From: Varroa destructor | Lineage: Eukaryota > Arthropoda > Arachnida > Mesostigmata > Varroidae | Assembly: GCF_002443255.2 (NCBI RefSeq) | Contig: NW_019211456.1 | Coordinates: forward strand, 15,857,557-15,921,556 | Direction of reading: 5' to 3' | DNA length: 64,000 nt | Part shown: piece after piece, positions 47,850-60,612 of the stretch | Layout: each line of letters starts with the position of its first letter | How positions within the stretch are numbered: the stretch's first letter is position 1 | Translations under genes and position numbers: made by a program | Notes under the pieces: model-generated | Told to the model about the DNA's origin: nothing | Database searches by the model: none | The model's input: the letters and a program-made list of their open reading frames with translations, nothing else

Positions 47850-50335
47850 TATGGATAAAGTATCGCCTGAATATACCTAGTTTTACTAGTTGGCGAATAG
47901 TGGACATAAAGTTGCCTTTCGATAAAGCAACTAAGGACACGTCTCCATATACACCTTGACCCTTGGAGGGATACCGAGGGAGCCATAGGTCGTATTGCCA
48001 GGTTCGCGTGAGCTATCCGTGCAGATACACCATCTCCTGCTAGGATCCCCCTATACGACAATCTCTGCAAGAGCTGCTGCGTCATAGTGACGCTAGATAT
48101 ACTAGACTGACAGCTTATTCAACCAGAATCCTAATCCAAACCGTGGTGGCTTGGAGGCTTGGTTGTTCAAATGCGATAGACGGTTTTCTTTGGCTCGCAA
48201 TGAGCGTCTATCGCACAATTGCATCGAGGTAAGAAATGAGAACGCTTGAATTCCTTTGTTGCACTTGTTCTATAGCCTCTACATGGGTATTAGTTACAGT
48301 AGGTGCTGGGAGGCACACACATAAATACAATACACGCAAGATTACAGGTTTTTATTCTTCTTAGGGGACCCGACCAGTAAGTGCCGGAATTGGGATTAGT
48401 GAACTGGCCTCTACTTTCAAGTAGATCATTGAGACCACTTCTCATAAGTAAGTCACAGCAGTAGAAGTCACGCAAAAATAAGTAAAGGTCATACATCGGG
48501 CGTAGTATGCTTTTGAGCTACATTGAATGATGACTTAAGGAACTATGTGAAGTTTAAAATGGCTGTTGCTCCAAAGACCACTACTGGCTTAATACTCTCA
48601 ATGGGACGAAATATGCTTACAAACACCAAATACATGCGAGACATTGCCTAGGCAGTTCGCATATGAATACAGCATAGCATAGACTAGGTATGTGTATGCA
48701 TGTGATAATTTTCTACGTTCCTAAATATGGCTGTTAGCGTCGTCGTCCTCGAGTGCATGGGTCCGCTGGGAATTTCTGATGCTCTATGATCCTACGGCCT
48801 ACCGTAACTATGAAGAGACAAACCGGAAGCCGAGAAAGCGGCGTCGAGGGGAAATACAGAGCCTGTATCAAAATGTGCGGCCGGTGGTCTTACCGCACCT
48901 AGTCATGATTCTAAGTGCCAAACAGAACATGAATTACGAGTTGGAGTCGAAAGAGGAGATATAAGAAAGAGTAGCAGGGGATGAAGGGCGCAAAGATGGC
49001 CTGCAAAGCGGGCCTAAGGTAGCGTAGCTGCGTTGAGTATTTTTACTGTATGGAGTGCGGCCATGTGTTTCGTTTGGCTTGCTTATTCCTTACTGATTCG
49101 AAAGCCAGGCAATAGAATTTGATGCAGTGTTGGACAGCGGCCACCCAGTCGTATGCGGGTTGATCTGACTAAAACCGATAAGAAGGGATAAGCTCGTTAT
49201 ACCCGGTATCCACGGCTCTCGCTCAGTTATTATAGTAACAGGCGTGGCAAGTAGCACAGTGATATGCTATGGGCGCCGTCTATGGCTGGTAGTGGGTGAG
49301 GCTTATCCTAACTTAGCACAGCGAGATCGCTAGATCTTGCACTCCGTTCGCCGGTGGGGTGGTTCGATCGTTAGCATTGACAGATTAGCTGCCGATGTTC
49401 GCATGCATCCAAGAAGTAGAAAGAACAGCCATTGCTTTACAGGGAAAAATGAGACAGGAGAAGCTATTGCTTGCAGCGCCCAGCCGCCATTGCGTCAAGC
49501 GCTAGATCGACACTACTTGGAATATATAGCACGGGAAGGTCTTCACATCCGCACGAACAGTCTTTATCTGTCACCCGGTGTGTGTCACCGGTACGCTCCG
49601 CTGTGTTCCTATTGGAAGCAGAGCTTGTGGGTGAATAGGCTAAGATATGCCGGTGGGTTTAGGAACGAAATCGATTTTGGGCGCCGCGGAGCAGCAAAGT
49701 TATTAAGCGATGGTCAGTAGTTCTTACTATTCGTTCTTACTACAATACAACTGGGTATATAGTATTAGTCCCCGTGCATTGAGTACCGCTGTCCAGTTCG
49801 GCAAGATTTTTCCAACAGTACGCCGCGCTGTGCTACGTTACGTATACAGACGCTGCCGATGATGTGCGACAAGACAACGTAGTGCAAGAAACAGTGGCGG
49901 ACGAGCGGCCGCGATACGCGACCTGGCCTTTCCGAAACTTATCGTCACTGTCATCGCATCCCTTATGGAAGCATACATGAGCGCAGCACGCTGTATATGC
50001 GTTTGCCTGTGTGCATGTAAACCGAAAGGGGTATTTGCCGGCTTCCGCGTATGCTTTCTTGAAGATCATGTATGCCAATGTATGCAGTGATGAGCCAAAC
50101 GAAGCCTGGCAAAACAACGGCAGCGCACGGCCAAGCGCTACTGTGCCGTATAGGCGTGCAGTGACCGCGTTCTGCAGCCTGCCGCTTGCAAAGAGATACG
50201 TGCGCAACGCCAAAAACAGAGCGGATGCGAAGGGAGATAAAGCGACAGTAGCTGCTGGCTTGAAAAGGAAGACAGAAAGCAAGATAGGGAAAAGATGAGG
50301 GAAATATATGCCAAACGGCGTCTTTGAGCTTGAGG
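47850..50335. other. Mixed DNA, GC-rich from about 48.8 kb, no firm gene
   Basis: Candidate frames include an ATG frame 48779 to 48964 (61 codons, basic) and 49337 to 49720 (TTG start). From 49.8 kb both strands are open for long stretches (minus 50408 to 49833, 191 codons; plus 50011 to 50298). The plus strand is probably the 5' region of the model at 50336, but nothing here fixes exon limits. Confidence 0.35.
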
Positions 50336-50621
50336 ATGCACGCGGGCAGGAAGAAACACGTTGCCGGCTACGACAGAAACGATGCCGCAAAACATAAAAG
50401 CATATCACTCCGTGCTAGCCAGCCTAACATTGGGACGGTGTCGTCCGCGCAGCGACGTCGCAGCGGAAGCGGAACGTGTTTTTCTGTCCGAAAAAGAAGC
50501 AAAAGGCTGTTTACTGTAAGTATCTCTCTCCGCTACTCACCGCCGTGGGTACGTACCATTGGCTTCTTTCTTATCCATTCTCGCAGACAATGAATACAAG
50601 TGGCGTCACTGCGATTCATCG
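50336..50621 (+). CDS. Candidate two-exon 5' part of a gene, basic N-terminus
   Basis: ATG at 50336 (G at -3; in-frame TAG upstream at 50285) opens 60 codons, beginning MHAGRKKHVAGYDRNDAAKH and rich in Arg/Lys/Ser, up to ACT|GTAAGTATCT at 50516. The 71-nt intron ends with an excellent tract (GGCTTCTTTCTTATCC then ATTCTCGCAG). Exon two (50587 to 50621) continues in frame as TMNTSGVTAIH plus two bases and ends CG|GTAAGA. The next exon was not found. The 191-codon minus-strand frame at 49833 to 50408 overlaps exon one and is the main competitor. No domain is recognised; the basic N-terminus would fit a nuclear or organellar protein, but that is speculation. Confidence 0.38.
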
Positions 50622-53600
50622 GTAAGAACGACAGTTGAATGTGGTTAAATGGGCGTTTAGCCTCATACATATTAGAGGGTGGTACCGAGAGGAAACCGAG
50701 ATGAAGAGGCACGTTTAGACACTCGATAGTAACGGATAGAGGGACAGTTTTTTTAGCCGCATCAACAACCACTATAAGTGTTTGAACGAACTAAGTGAAC
50801 GAATGATTCGGGCAAGCGTGATGTAAGTATACTTTAGAATGACGTTGAAAAGAAAAGATAGTTCTGGAAAGGGGTAATGCTGGGTGCCATGAAGATTATC
50901 GTTGTTTGAACTTTGACGACGGATGTTATTGTGGCTATCGTCGTCATTCTTTGACACACTTATAACGTATGGTTATTGACATTAATACGTCATGAATGGC
51001 CTCAAAAACCACACGATCAGTTTGTTTAGGTTAGTCGAATTTATGAGATAAGGTTGACATGTTTTTGAGGACTATAACTGCATAAGCCAATATAAACTAA
51101 AACACATGTTTACTGTGCACACTTTTCCTTTCGTACCTTCCTAAGCTATGTTCCTTTTATTGTCCTCCACAAACATAACTAACTCCCCGTTAGTATAATT
51201 TCGGGCTCCTCGAACTCGATATATCTGTTACGGCTTCTGTATGGGCGCTAAAAGGTGTTCTGAAAAGCGCCTACTTATCCTTAACATTTGCTACTTTTTT
51301 TTTTTTTATTAAAATCACTCACATACTCATGAAGAGTTCTTCAGAGATTGAGGTTGCATGAAATTATTTCCGATCGTCAAGACGAACAATAGAGATGGTA
51401 TTATAGATTAGTTCGCCTCCAACAATTAATTCTTGTATAGCTATATAGGGACTCGCTGCCGTAAGATAAATCACAACTAACGTATCGTTTTCACAGTAGA
51501 TATGCAACCAGTATATCTGAGTTTTCATTACCGAAATTGTTGAAATAGGATGGTGGAGATATGCTAATGCTAATACTAGCTTACTTCAACTAAAGTGAGT
51601 TAAATTAAATAAGAGCTTTTTTTCAAGCTTGCTGCAAGCTAGTAGTTGCAGTTGTTTAATTTGTTCTGTTAACGGGATTGTCATTATTGAAACACTTGCG
51701 CTGTAGGGGGAAACGGAACACCGCCTCATTGAATGTTACTGTCCCTTGAAAGCGCTGCTGATTCCCATACACTGAACCGGTTATGAAAGGTACGAAAAAA
51801 AAAAAAACTATGCCATAGATGCGGCGTATCTTCAATCCCCAGTTCCCTTGAAGGTTTGTTTTTGGATAAGGCGTAGTAATGCCCGGCGTTGACACCGGGA
51901 ACACGGGCTTGTCGAGTTCGATCGAAGAGTGACTTGTCGGTAATGCCTATCCAATTTTAAATGGCTTGGATGAATAGGTCGCGAATGGTCGTATATAATA
52001 TCGAAATAAAGTTATTTTCATAGAAGCAGTTTGAAGGTAACAACGCTAGATTTCCTTCATTTAGTTCGTATAACTACGTAAAAGTAGGTTACAAGTCCTC
52101 GAAACAAGATCATATTTTTAGTTGGCATTATCTGATCTAACGACCATTAGCTCAAAAGAATCTGCTTTGGTATTTGCTCTTGAAAATTCGATCATTTGCT
52201 ATCTAGAACGAAAACAAACACGAAACCGCGTGTGATTTTGTCACGCTCTGAAGTCGTCTCGAAATTTCTCAACAAGAGCAAATTCAGACAAGAACAAATA
52301 CATATAGGGGACGGCCCAGATAGAATTTCCACTTAGACATAGCATAAATATGCTAATTACTGGCCACACATGGTCTCGGAGTATGCTAATTACTTGCCCA
52401 GCGAACTGCTATGGAGCAATAAATCTTTTATTTTAACTCCGACTAATGAGAAACCTTGTAGAAGCAGAGTTTAGATTAGGCTTGATCGGAAAGATTTCCT
52501 CGATGGCCTGTTTATGGCTCTTGAACTTCCATATTTTTTGAACGCTAAACTTTGAATCTACAAGTTACCGACGACCACTGCCAAATTGTAGCCGCACTAC
52601 AGAAAAGTCTTCATAGTCTTGCAATGCACTAAACCTCATCTGTCATTATCAACAAATTACTGACATGTATACCTTAATCACTTATTAGAGAACTCATGCA
52701 TAAAAGGCTTAATTAAATCCCACTGCGCCTCATAATTACGATGCATCGCGTCTATTTCATTCTTTGGTTCGACTATAAAATCAGTGTATTTCTCAAAAAA
52801 CCTGACGAAACACATATCAGTGGTCCTGTACTGTTGCTCGATGAACTACACGATTATATGATATCAATATTTCGTACGGCTGAGCTTCAATAACCTATGT
52901 TTTTAGTGCATCTCCTCACGCGTCCCGCTATGATGTAGTTAGTGTCTTTACGCTTTAGTAAGTTTGGTGTCCTTTATATCCGTCTGGACAACTTTCTTTT
53001 TTAACGTTCTTGTGCCATGACAAGTTTTGTGTTGACCCCACGCATATTTGTTTTCCCTATCGATAATAAACGGCTTTATTTTATACAATCCGTTTGATAT
53101 GGCGGACAGGTGCCTAATTATGTTAGTCACCCTTTTCCTTAATGTTACTAAACCGACAATTGTCGAGTAAGAGATTATGTTTGGCGTGTTCCGTTACGTG
53201 CCCTGTACGCTGGAAGCGGTAGAGAATAAAGAATTCAACGCAGTTTTCGAAACCAATGACAACTGCTTTCACCATAATAAGTTTTGCGAGAGAGGACACT
53301 GCCTGTAATTACAGCTCACAGTCTGCAGTGTAAGGATCGATTTAAGAATCCTACGAGAGGAAATCAACGCTTTTCGTCCGTTTTGTGGGTTGTTTTTGAC
53401 TGTAATTTGGTCTCCATGCTAGTATAACCTATTCTATTTTGTGGAGATCTTTATTCTGGAGATAGGCGGTAGTAAGACCTCTATTAGAGAGATTCTGTGT
53501 ATCTTACGCTTGACACATTTTGCCTTCATTACACGTGATGTAATTATCATACCTCCTTCGCAATATACGTCACCGACCTTATTCTGTACAATTTTAATCC

Positions 53601-54780
53601 TTTCGATTACTTAACTTTAGTTTTTGCTCATATTTTACATATCATACATCTTGTTTAGACTACGTGGAAGAAAGAATTTTCCATTGCAGAACGTTCATTT
53701 GAACACATGGAGAAAAGCATAAACAAAATGATAATGGACCAACAACTTATTGTTCTATTGTAAAACCGCTTTGGTCGTTATAGTGCATAACACTGCTATT
53801 CCCATGACTTTTGAAAAAGGCGCCCTTTTCACCCGCTGTCAATTATGGCGCATATTTTTTTGTAGTGTATGCAATTTATATTTGGTCGTAATCTACTGCT
53901 TAACTGCAATAGGCGGCGGGGCATGGCGCACGCACATTAGCGACAGCCCAGGAGGGAAAGTAGCGCCAGCTTGTGATCGTCTCTGTTCCGGGTTAACGCA
54001 TCGGCTGCGAAGGGCCACTCCAACGCAAATAGTTAGGGGAGTCAAATAACTATTATAGGGCCGTTTGACAGTTTGTCTGTTTCTAAAAAATGCGCCTCTT
54101 ATTAGGCTCAGTTGCTAAAGCCTGCGTAGTAGATACGTATATTCAATACAGGAATAGAGAGTACGCAAATAACCAACCTTGGATTCGCCTTATAAACTAC
54201 ATGTTCTATTGGGCTATCTGTGAAAATAGCCGGGTATTAACAAGCTTCATTACTTTAAACTACCATACATGTACATATTATCAATAGATACTTTAGTGAT
54301 TAAACTCTGTACGCAACTTTCCCTTAACAACAACAAGGGCAACCATTGTCAATCTACCCCTGGAAAATTCTATGGACAAATATAGACGTTGTTCCGCTTG
54401 ATTAGACTTTAGAACAACAGTTTATGATAGGGAAGACAGTTAGCGAAGTTTTCAAGGTGCAGGGACAGATCAATGAAAGGTTAAGTTTTTAAAAATACAA
54501 AATTATGGTAAGTAAGTATATTTGTATATGGTTGGAGCTGATTTGCGGCCAACTTCATGTTAGCAAAGTCCTGTCATGGCAAGGCAAAAAATCGTTTGGA
54601 GCGATTGACGACGCTTTTTTTTTTACCGCCAGATAAGAAATGTTTTTTTGGTTCACCAAGGTACAACACACATCATATAAATCCACTGGCAGCACTTCCG
54701 GTAACATTACAGGCCATGTGTTATTTTAAAACCCTATAACTCTAACTGAAATTACAGCATAAGTAAACGAATTTTTTATG
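50622..54780. other. AT-rich non-coding DNA
   Basis: No supported gene. It contains a T-rich run near 51295 to 51308 and a pair of 17-bp near-identical repeats at 52349 and 52382, listed separately. Confidence 0.45.
52349..52398 (+). repeat. Two 17-bp direct repeats with homeodomain-like core
   Basis: TATGCTAATTACTGGCC (52349 to 52365) and TATGCTAATTACTTGCC (52382 to 52398) differ at one base and start 33 bp apart. The shared ATGCTAATTA contains a TAATTA homeodomain-type core and resembles POU-type half sites. Confidence 0.55.
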
Positions 54781-54987
54781 CTATTTAGAATAGACAAGTG
54801 CCTTTTCGTGTGCTTTTCCGTCGTTAGATCTCGCAGCTTTTATCTCAAGTTCGTTAAGGGTCGCCTTAGTGAAATCACGACGCGGTTTTGGGCCTGTCCC
54901 CGTAGATCGTTTCGTTGAATTAGCCGTAGCGGTAACTTCATTTCTGCTCAAGCCATAATAACGCTTTGACTTAACTGACTCGGCCAT
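54781..54987 (-). CDS. Candidate small basic protein ORF
   Basis: ATG at 54987 has an excellent context (AAAATGG). It opens 68 codons, beginning MAESVKSKRYYGLSRNEVTA, followed by GTGPKPRRDFTKATLNELEI, and ends at TAG (54781). The peptide is hydrophilic and Lys/Arg-rich without low complexity, signal or membrane segment, and reads like a nuclear or RNA-binding protein N-terminus. No clear donor lies inside, so it may be a complete small ORF. The flanks are AT-rich, yet this frame is not. No homologue is recognised. Confidence 0.33.
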   Translation of the reverse strand: MAESVKSKRYYGLSRNEVTATANSTKRSTGTGPKPRRDFTKATLNELEIKAARSNDGKAHEKALVYSK

Positions 54988-57900
54988 TTTGCCTGCTTGT
55001 CTACGCCTTTTGTTGCCAGTCCCACCCCTGTCAAACTCATTCCCTTCACGTTTTCCTATTTATTCTGCTTGAAGCTATTACAGAGAATAATCTTTCACTT
55101 CCATACATCTCACACATCCGCATGGTTGTCCCCCTTCCTTCAGCGCACACTCGAAGATGAGAAGAGCGTTGGTCGCTGGACGCTTGGCCACATGTTAGTC
55201 TCGCGTTGACGCCCACAAGGGCTACGCGCGTCTGAAGGAACTGTATGTAAAGATATCGCCTAGACGACGACTATAACGACTGGCTTAAGCTGACGCCGTT
55301 TCTCTGTTTTGGCTGCTGCCGCCACTGCCTTTGCCGGCAATGGCGGTAGTCTGTACATCGGGGTTGGTGCTGCTGGTTTGCAGTAGCAGTGGCTTGGTTG
55401 GCAGTCTACAAAATGCAAATAGCTAAACGAGATAAGATAACGCGGACACCCCTGGGTGGAAGCGTCGATTCTCTCTGTTCTCTTGCGTGCCAGCCTCCTT
55501 TCTGGTTCAGTGCATCCAGAGTGACGGCACGAACTGCCACGGCGGTTGCAGTCGATGTGCTTCGCCAGCGACAAACAGCAGGAGCAGCGGCAGATGCCAT
55601 CTTTGGTGATCTCAACTCAAAGTTCCTCCCTCAGCAGTTACAGGATTATTATTCTCCGGGGTCCACAATATTGAAGTTCTTTGTTTCCTTCTGGCGACAA
55701 ACGACGAATCTTTTACTTTACTCTACCACCATCTTTTGCACCTTACCTCGATGCAGTGGACATATAAGGCTTTTCCAGTCTGCCCGTCACTTTAGCCTAT
55801 GCTATTGCTAGATAGGCGATTTCGAAAACTCTCTGCCCATAGACCTCATGAGAGCCTCGTGGCATATATATGTAATTCGCATACAGAATATACGTACACT
55901 ACCGTCTTCAAAAATACGTAGATGAAGGCCGCGTAGAAGGATGCATAGGAAAATAGCTTCTTCCTCTGACCAAGTTTGATAGGAAAATGATCATCATAAG
56001 CATCATTTTTATGTATACGATGGTAGAAGCAGCACGCATGAGCTTATTATGGATCTTTTTAAGGCTTAGCCCAAGGTATATTCACGGTAATGTGAAAAGT
56101 TATGACCGCTTCTGTGAAGTCACCTTGCTATTCTTTCTGTGATATTCCAGTCAACATTTCATTCTAATATGTGAAAACCCTATATTCGAAGTTACCAAAT
56201 AGACGGGCCGCTCTTATATAAAATAACGACAGTCAGCAGCGGAAACCTGCGGGAAGCAGTAGCAAAAAATGTTCTGTCCGATATAGGAATAACGAAACGT
56301 GTGTGTACAGTTGGAATACCATAAATGGAACCTCATAACTTCGATCTCCGTGCAAGTCATGCCATTATCGTAAAGGCAAAAATTTCAGTCAGTAAAGGAT
56401 GAACTGACCACGCAAGAAATACTCACTTCTAATAACGGTCATCGGTAAACCCAAAAATACAATCATCTTTCCTACGCTCGCCGGTTTTTGATTTCATCTC
56501 TCTGCAGCCATAGTAGACACTGTGTATCTGTAAAAAGAAAACTTTTTTTTGTACATCATTCATTGCCCTATTTTCAACAAATCGCCGGAGCGATTTCCGC
56601 TTGAAATGTTAATGCAATAAGTTTTTGATACGTCCGGAGGCTCAGGTTTCGTGAAACGGCATAACGTACGTACAAATTATAGTCTGAACGGATGCGGACT
56701 TGATCGATAACGGCCCTTTCACTTTGGTATTTGGGCAACGGTAAATTGACACGCCCTTACCACAGGAACAATAATTAATGTTTAATTGTGTCGCACTTAT
56801 TAATCTTATACAAACGAAGACTTAGCCATCGCGAATATAAGTAGGAGAATCGGTCGTTCCCTGTTGCTAAAATACATTTTCTCCATCGAACTTACCTGTT
56901 CGTGCCCACTGCTATGCATGGCCGACCAGGTAGAGAGGTTAGAATTGGCCTAATTCCCTTAATGAAAGTCATCTACTCAGTCGACGCTCTCACAATGGAA
57001 AACCTAGATATTGTCGCAGAGATACAAAGTAGGGAAACATGCTTTCTCATTCATTCGAGTTTCAAGTTCTATGCAAATATGACTGAATCTCGAGTTTCGT
57101 AGTACGCTGATAAGATTCTTACGAAGGAAAGTACCTTTTCTAATGCAAACAAGGCATACTGCCCGAATACGTAGAGAACAGGAAGGAAACATATGAAAAA
57201 TGTGTCAATGGATCGCGAAGTTCGTGGACATCAAATACACCCTCCTCAGTTTCGGAGTTAGGCTCAGGCCAAATCCTAACACTTTCATTCCATTAAAAAG
57301 ACAAACTGAATAGCTTATTGATCGCTCATCATATAAAATGTGATGAATCGAAAGGCTGGTTTAAAATTGTTTGCAATAGCCTACAGATTACAGAGTTATG
57401 AATTGCACACCGCACATTATATGTTTTTATATTGCGTAATATCGTGGCTCTAGCTTTTCTTGGACTATTGTTACTACTCGAGATTTTTTCAGAGCTCAGT
57501 TGCCTTAAGTCAATAAGTCTTTAGAGGGTGCCAATCACTGTTAATCATCAACATGGTCAACCTCAGCTTCAAGTGGTCAGAACGTTTTTGTCTCAAGTCG
57601 TCTCGTAACTGAATTATAAATACCCATTAACTTTTAATACAATTATCCTCGCAGCACGGACTTTTATAACAATGCCACATATCGGGTAATTACTACAAGG
57701 TACTTACGTAATGTTCGTAAGAAAACCTGCACGAATTATCGGAAAAAATCCGGTCACCTCTGGATCTCTTATTTAAATCAAGTTTACTACAATTCAGCAT
57801 AAGTCGACCATGCAGTACTCTTAAAACCATTGTTGAAAATACAGAGGGAAGGCTAAATCGTCTGGGCCATGGTATAGACTGCAATACTACCAAAGTGAAT

Positions 57901-60517
57901 GTTGTGTATGTACGTTATGTTATGTATGTAAAAAAGTACGCATGCAACAATAGACTAGCGTTATAGAGATAGAACCAGGTAGCAGAAAATGTCCATGTAA
58001 TACCTACTCTGTGATTTGCAAGCAAGTGACAAGGGTCATCTGATCGACCCACACCAAATCGTCGCAACGTGTCGGTGTTAAAGGCAGATTAGCACCGGTC
58101 CTTACAAACATTGCCTTATTCCCAGCCTATTTGTATGGCGCTATTAACTGGCGTACTTATAAAAATCTACCCAGTGACTATGCACTTACGAGCTAAGACT
58201 AATTCATTTTATAGGGAACAGTGTGCAATCGTGCTACGTACCAACTCCTACAACCAACCAACGTAGCATCGCCTTACGAGAAAACAAGGTTTAATCACGA
58301 GGCTTTCTGAGTAACGCAAGAAGCCATTGGCGGACTGCTGCCATTAACATGTGCAGAAAATACGCGCGAAATATAATCATAATACCCTTGTCATCATTTG
58401 ACACATCAGGGCTAAGTGGCTATGCTTTGTTGAAAGTGTGGTAGAACTACACGTTACGGGAAACTGTAAAAAGTTGTAGAACTTTTTTCGTGCCCTCTGG
58501 CAGATCATCTGATTCCTAACTTTCAATTATTTATCATTGCATGCGCACCGACGCCTAAATCAAATCAACGATCTCGCCGTAAACAGATAAGAATTTTAAG
58601 AATTGCCGAGTTATTGAATTTCGGGGTTTTTGATTATTTCTTTTTAAGCTCTTGGTAAATAGCCCCGGGGAAAACCAGAAACTTTATTCTCAAAATACAG
58701 TATTCCTGTTCAAAACATGAAAAAAGGCATGCTTAGTTCCACCAGAAAAATGTTCCTAAATCTGCGTCGATAATATTATATTTAAATTATGTTGACACAA
58801 GTTTACCTGTCAACGTACCGTGTACGCAAGTTTCGTTTTCGCAACCTAATATTTATGGACTCGACCGTATGAAATGATTTTTCTTTTGAACAGGGCTCAC
58901 TAATATCCGTGCGTGTGTGTGTGTGTTGTAAGTTGGCCTTGGTGCAAAATGCAACATATTTACATACGATTTACAATACCTACCCCTATAGGTTCTAAAG
59001 CGTTGTGATAGAACTGTAGTATGTCAACAAGACGATAGGTTGTGTGATACGAAGACGTAGGTATGAGAGCGTCCTTCGTTCTTGAACCACGTTCATGTAA
59101 GCCGCAGAGTCTTAAGGAAAGTTTTGTGGTTCTGAAGGTAGCACCTTACTGCGCTGTAGAAAGTAGTCATTGGAAGTTACAAAATGAGTAGTCTATGTTT
59201 CTTAAGTAATAGCCTTTAATAATGCTATTAAAGAAACAGCGTTCTTTACGTTATCGGGAAACTACAAGTTCTCTACAGCAGCGGGTACAGCGGAAGAAAA
59301 AAACATCTACCGGAAGTCAACATTTGTTTACTATTTAGATACAATACCTTGTATTCGTTTTTACACACGCCATTCAGTAGGCTTGATTTCCTGTGAAATT
59401 ATTTAGTGGTGGGCGTAGGCGTAGTCCGAAAACTCTGCGCTTTTAGCGCAACGGTTTATAGGGAAGCAGACTAATCGAAACCATGCTGTAGCAGCACTTG
59501 ATGCAATCACTTAATAAATGTTTCGACATTTGTGTGCGCAACTGTCTAAACACTGCGTGGGACGAGCACATTCGCCCATGATCGGCTACTTAGCTCCTAC
59601 GACTTGAGGATTATCGTTTATATTTTCTTGCTCATTTCTAATAATAAATGTATTGAAGTACTGAAGATGACTATACGTCATGTGGCACCACGATTCAACA
59701 ACAATGGCTCGAACAAACCTTGTGAAACTATAAATTTACGCAAGTGTTGTATAAATCATAGAACGATAACCTGACGATCGTATTATACAAATAGCACTAT
59801 GAGGGAATGGTAGATTGTCAATGGTGCCTACTCAGATATACGCAGACTTCAAATCCGAAGCAAGATGCAATTTCTCGGTGTACGTATTAGCCTTTCTCAA
59901 TATTTTACCTACGTTTAAACTTTCAACCATTAATTAGTCAATAAAAACCAATAGCAACCATCTACTAACTCTGTTGACAGCGGATTGATTAATGTATTGT
60001 TGTGTATATAAGCGTTTGTCTCTAAGAGATAAAAACACGGTTCACTGAAAAGGTGCATTCGAATTACCTCTACGGTTCAGCGTCTATGTACGATGTATAT
60101 ATAAACTGAGAGCCTCTGTAGGATGGCCTGCACCGAATGTACCTTTGTCAACGCTGCGTCTAAGTACGAGCAGCTAAACGTGGCGGTATTTGTATTGTGA
60201 ACATCGTCACACAGTTGCTATTACAAGCGAGATGCGAAAGTAATCAGTTCAGTTATAACAACACAAAGGAGCGAAGGCATGATAAAACAAAAGTTGTTGC
60301 AGGTATCAAAGGTATCTGCTATTATTCTGTTTGACGAGAAGCCTGTAGTCGCGCGCCGTATTCCCTTCATATCGTCAGGAGAGACGTCAGGAGCCGCTCT
60401 CTGTCCATTGCTCTCATTCGCGTCCTACGTCACTCACCACTCTGTTTGCATTGTCAAGCTCCTGCAACCTATCCTGCCGCAACGGCACATCTTCCACAAA
60501 GGCGCTGTCGCACCTGT
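54988..60517. other. Mostly AT-rich non-coding DNA; GC-richer 55.0 to 55.8 kb
   Basis: The 55.0 to 55.8 kb patch has long open frames on both strands (55389 to 55811 plus, 140 codons; 55574 to 55260 minus, 104 codons) without convincing starts or splice sites. The remainder shows nothing beyond short TG and T runs. Confidence 0.4.
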
Positions 60518-60612
60518 ACTAAAAACATTTTTGTTCTTTTTCCGGTCTGCTTGATTTGCCTACAGCATGTCTATACAGCTTCATTAAAGTTTATTTTAAA
60601 CAAAAAAAAATT
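60518..60612 (+). repeat. 95-bp direct repeat, copy 1, A-rich 3' end
   Basis: This copy matches 61540 to 61634 at about 85 of 95 positions with no gap. It starts ACTAAAAACA, includes TTGATTTGC and TACAGCATGTCTATA, and ends ATTAAAGTTTATTTT followed by an A9 run. Sequence outside these limits is unrelated, so the unit has defined edges. Confidence 0.75.
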
